A stretch of 6,837 nt of DNA, taken from the NCBI GenBank assembly GCA_947305035.1, contig CAMZCV010000052.1:1-6837 (forward strand), in the 5' to 3' direction. The stretch is from an uncultured Coriobacteriales bacterium (GTDB lineage Bacteria > Actinomycetota > Coriobacteriia > Coriobacteriales > Atopobiaceae). Made by a program: the position numbers and the translations under genes. The notes beneath the pieces were generated by a model. The model was not told the DNA's origin and did no database searches. It saw nothing but the letters and a program-made list of their open reading frames with translations. Of the stretch, positions 5,607-6,837 are shown in pieces. Numbering within the stretch: position 1 is the first letter of the stretch; every line of letters starts with the position of its first letter.

Positions 5607-5717
5607 TCCTGTCAAAGGGACAGGTTTTGTGACAGAAAAGTGATTTACCTGTCAGAGGGACAGGTTTAGTGACAGAAAAGTGATTTACCTGTCAGCAAAC
5701 CTGTCCCTTTGACAGGA
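5607..5717. repeat. Three-module CTGTC/GACAG repeat cluster, REP/BIME-like
   Basis: A 40-bp unit occurs twice in tandem (5608-5647, 5648-5687) with two differences, followed by an inverted partial copy. Resolved further, there are three 27-bp modules: direct (5609-5635), direct (5649-5675) and inverted (5689-5715, 25 of 27 matching the complement of the first). Two identical 13-bp spacers (AAAAGTGATTTAC at 5636-5648 and 5676-5688) separate them. The pentamer CTGTC or its complement GACAG appears nine times, with start-to-start steps of 10,12,18,10,12,18,12,10. The outer arms (5607-5627 and 5697-5717) form a perfect 21-bp inverted repeat, and each module contains a CCTGTC/GACAGG hairpin. The right end supplies the last codons of the upstream XRE gene. 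No transposase is in the window. Identity as a REP-like mobile repeat is inferred. Confidence 0.85.
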
Positions 5718-6309
5718 TGTCCCGCAGGCGGACCGAGAAGAGGCCGTCGTGGTTGCAGTAGGCGTACAGGTCGCGGACGCCGGAGCGCCTGAAGTGGGTC
5801 TCGGCAGGTCCTTCGGGATAGAGCCGTGCGATCTGGATGCAGTCGGGATAGACGGCGGCGAGGAACACGATGTGGTGCTGCTTGTCCATGGGATGATCGA
5901 CCTGCACGAAGAGCTCATCGCCCGTGCACGAGGCGTGCATCGTATGGCCCTCGTCGACCGGTTCGGGGCCCAGCGGGGGCAGCGTGATGCCATGGCAGCT
6001 GATATGCGCCTCTCCCATGGCGTGGACGGTGTTGCCGCACACGGGGCACACGTAGAAGCGCGACCTCAGCACGTTGGCGCTCACGTTGCTGTTCTGCACG
6101 GAGGCCCCTGCGAGAAGCTCGGAGACCGACGTGCGCAGGGCGGCGGCAATCGGTTCGAGCAGGGTGATGTCGGGGTATCCAGCTCCCGTCTCCCACTTGG
6201 AGACCGCCTTACCGCTCACGTTCAGCTTGTCCGCGAGCTGAGCCTGCGTCATCCCGCACTTCTCGCGCAGGGCCTTGATCGTCGCGCCAGTGAGGTACCT
6301 GTCCATCAT
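5692..6309 (-). CDS. XRE-family regulator fused to a superoxide-reductase-like (desulfoferrodoxin-like) domain
   Basis: A 205-residue protein. Residues 6-66 are a Cro/C1-type HTH (IKALREKCGMTQAQLADKLNVSGKAVSKWETG...), with recognition helix SGKAVSKWE. Residues 86-195 resemble desulfoferrodoxin/neelaredoxin: C88-P-V-C91, the SCHGITLPPL segment (104-113), H122, HPMDKQHHI (139-147), RLYPEGPAE (162-170) and YAYCNHDGLF (182-191). Superoxide reductases bind iron with four His and one Cys, the last two in a C-N-x-H motif. Here that motif reads C185-N-H-D, so the usual histidine is an aspartate with a histidine one place earlier. A sensor of metal or redox state is more plausible than an enzyme. Two adjacent ATGs (6309, 6306) follow AAGGCGG. 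The last seven residues (LSKGQVC) and the stop codon come from the repeat cluster, so the native C-terminus may be lost. Confidence 0.85.
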   Translation of the reverse strand: MMDRYLTGATIKALREKCGMTQAQLADKLNVSGKAVSKWETGAGYPDITLLEPIAAALRTSVSELLAGASVQNSNVSANVLRSRFYVCPVCGNTVHAMGEAHISCHGITLPPLGPEPVDEGHTMHASCTGDELFVQVDHPMDKQHHIVFLAAVYPDCIQIARLYPEGPAETHFRRSGVRDLYAYCNHDGLFSVRLRDILSKGQVC

Positions 6310-6339
6310 CCACCGCCTTGTTCTGCTGTGCCTGAAACA

Positions 6340-6368
6340 ACTGTAGGCGCGAGCGCGGCGGATGGCTA
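6340..6368 (-). promoter_or_regulatory. Candidate promoter of the superoxide-reductase-like XRE gene
   Basis: On the minus strand TAGCCA (6363-6368, four of six matches) and TACAGT (6340-6345) are 17 bp apart in the 81-bp gap after the upstream GNAT gene. Transcription would start about 25 bases before the ATG. This is a weak match and read-through from the GNAT gene remains possible. Confidence 0.3.
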
Positions 6369-6390
6369 CCCACGCTCCGTGGAGTCGGGA

Positions 6391-6837
6391 TCAGTCGAGC
6401 TCCAGCCGCATGAGCACGAGCTCCTGCCATGCACCCGAACGGTTGCGGAACCCCCGCGGGTTGCGTCCCCACTCGACGAATCCCTCGCTTTGATACAGCT
6501 TGATGGCGGCGACGTTATCCGAGACCACATCGAGCTCCAACTGGGAGTATCCCGCACGTTTGGCGCACACGATGCAGGCGCGCACGAGGGCGCGGCCGAT
6601 TCCGAGACCCCAATACTCCTTGGCAATGCTGATGCCGAACTCGGCGCGATGCCTGACCTTCTCCTTGCCTGCATCGATGGCGCTGATTCCTGCGGATCCC
6701 ACAACCGCTCCATCGACTTCGGCGAACATCTCGATCTCCCGCGGACTTGCAGTCCGCTCCTCGAGGTACTTGGCTTCCTCCTCGGCGACGAGGACCTTCT
6801 CGTCGGGATAGGTGAGCAGGAAGTCGGTCTCGCTATG
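6391..6837 (-). CDS. GNAT family N-acetyltransferase, 5' end outside the window
   Basis: The minus-strand frame is open from the last base of the window (HSETDFLLTYPDEK...), so the methionine at 6729 is internal and the true start lies beyond 6837. The visible 148 residues cover most of a GNAT domain: the 'ETDFL..YPDE' segment common near the N-terminus of this subgroup, a helix (EEEAKYLEER), the strand pair MFAEVDGAVVGSAGIS, then AEFGISIAKEYWGLGIGRALV. In the last of these, G-L-G-I-G is the acetyl-CoA pyrophosphate loop and the Y-W-G lead is typical of RimJ/RimL-like and related small-molecule acetyltransferases. LDVVSDNVAAIKLYQSEGF carries the N-x-x-A-x-x-x-Y motif. About 20-30 N-terminal residues are probably missing. 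It stops 81 bases before the downstream XRE start. The substrate is unknown. Confidence 0.9.
   Translation of the reverse strand, partial: HSETDFLLTYPDEKVLVAEEEAKYLEERTASPREIEMFAEVDGAVVGSAGISAIDAGKEKVRHRAEFGISIAKEYWGLGIGRALVRACIVCAKRAGYSQLELDVVSDNVAAIKLYQSEGFVEWGRNPRGFRNRSGAWQELVLMRLELD

Noticed and set aside
5021..5632. Plus-strand open frame of 203 codons opposite the zinc-ribbon XRE gene
   Set aside because: There are no domain features, and it is rich in His/Arg/Val as typical of antisense frames. The opposite strand has a clear HTH and zinc-ribbon pattern.
5608..5716. CRISPR-like array (repeats with regular spacers)
   Set aside because: There are only two spacers, they are identical and 13 bp long, and one module is inverted. 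CRISPR arrays have unique spacers and same-direction repeats, and no cas gene is present.
5607..5717. The large inverted repeat as an intrinsic terminator for the upstream XRE gene
   Set aside because: The 21-bp arms are 69 bp apart, overlap the stop codon, and lack a following T-run. The tandem modules are better explained as a repeat element.
6370..6382. CCACG-CTC-CGTGG hairpin after the last GNAT gene as a terminator
   Set aside because: The stem is only 5 bp and neither strand has a T-run, so support is too thin.

Overview
This is a GC-rich chromosomal window with no rRNA, tRNA, phage, plasmid or CRISPR signal. Its gene content is typical of gut Actinomycetota of the class Coriobacteriia (Eggerthella/Collinsella-type relatives): small GNAT acetyltransferases, XRE regulators carrying metal-binding tails, a TfoX-like protein, and a CTGTC/GACAG intergenic repeat. 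The lineage is an inference from gene style; there is no marker gene here.

Layout. Positions 1-738 (+) hold the effector-binding part of a LysR-type regulator whose DNA-binding end lies before the window. It converges on a small MscS channel (859-1653, -). Divergent from mscS is a GNAT-YoaP fusion protein (1769-2515, +). Its stop codon overlaps the start of a broken FAD-dependent oxidoreductase (2515-2880, +), of which only the dinucleotide-binding N-terminus survives. That remnant runs tail-to-tail into a GNAT gene (2832-3284, -), which is translationally coupled to an upstream TfoX-N protein (3281-3586, -). A polyamine-acetyltransferase-like GNAT (3696-4154, +) diverges from the TfoX gene. 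It converges on an MTA/SAH nucleosidase (4173-4964, -) that unexpectedly carries a twin-arginine lipoprotein signal.

Upstream on the minus strand are two XRE regulators with cysteine-rich C-terminal domains: a zinc-ribbon type (5075-5527) and a superoxide-reductase-like type (5692-6309). Between them, and running into the last codons of the second, is a highly ordered repeat of about 110 bp. It has three 27-bp modules (two direct, one inverted) separated by two identical 13-bp spacers. The window ends in the 3' part of another GNAT gene (6391-6837, -).

The genes do not form one pathway. The window reads as an accessory mosaic of short transcription units. The parts most worth following up are the modular CTGTC/GACAG repeat, the exported nucleosidase, and the tandem metal-binding XRE regulators with a perfect dyad at a putative promoter.
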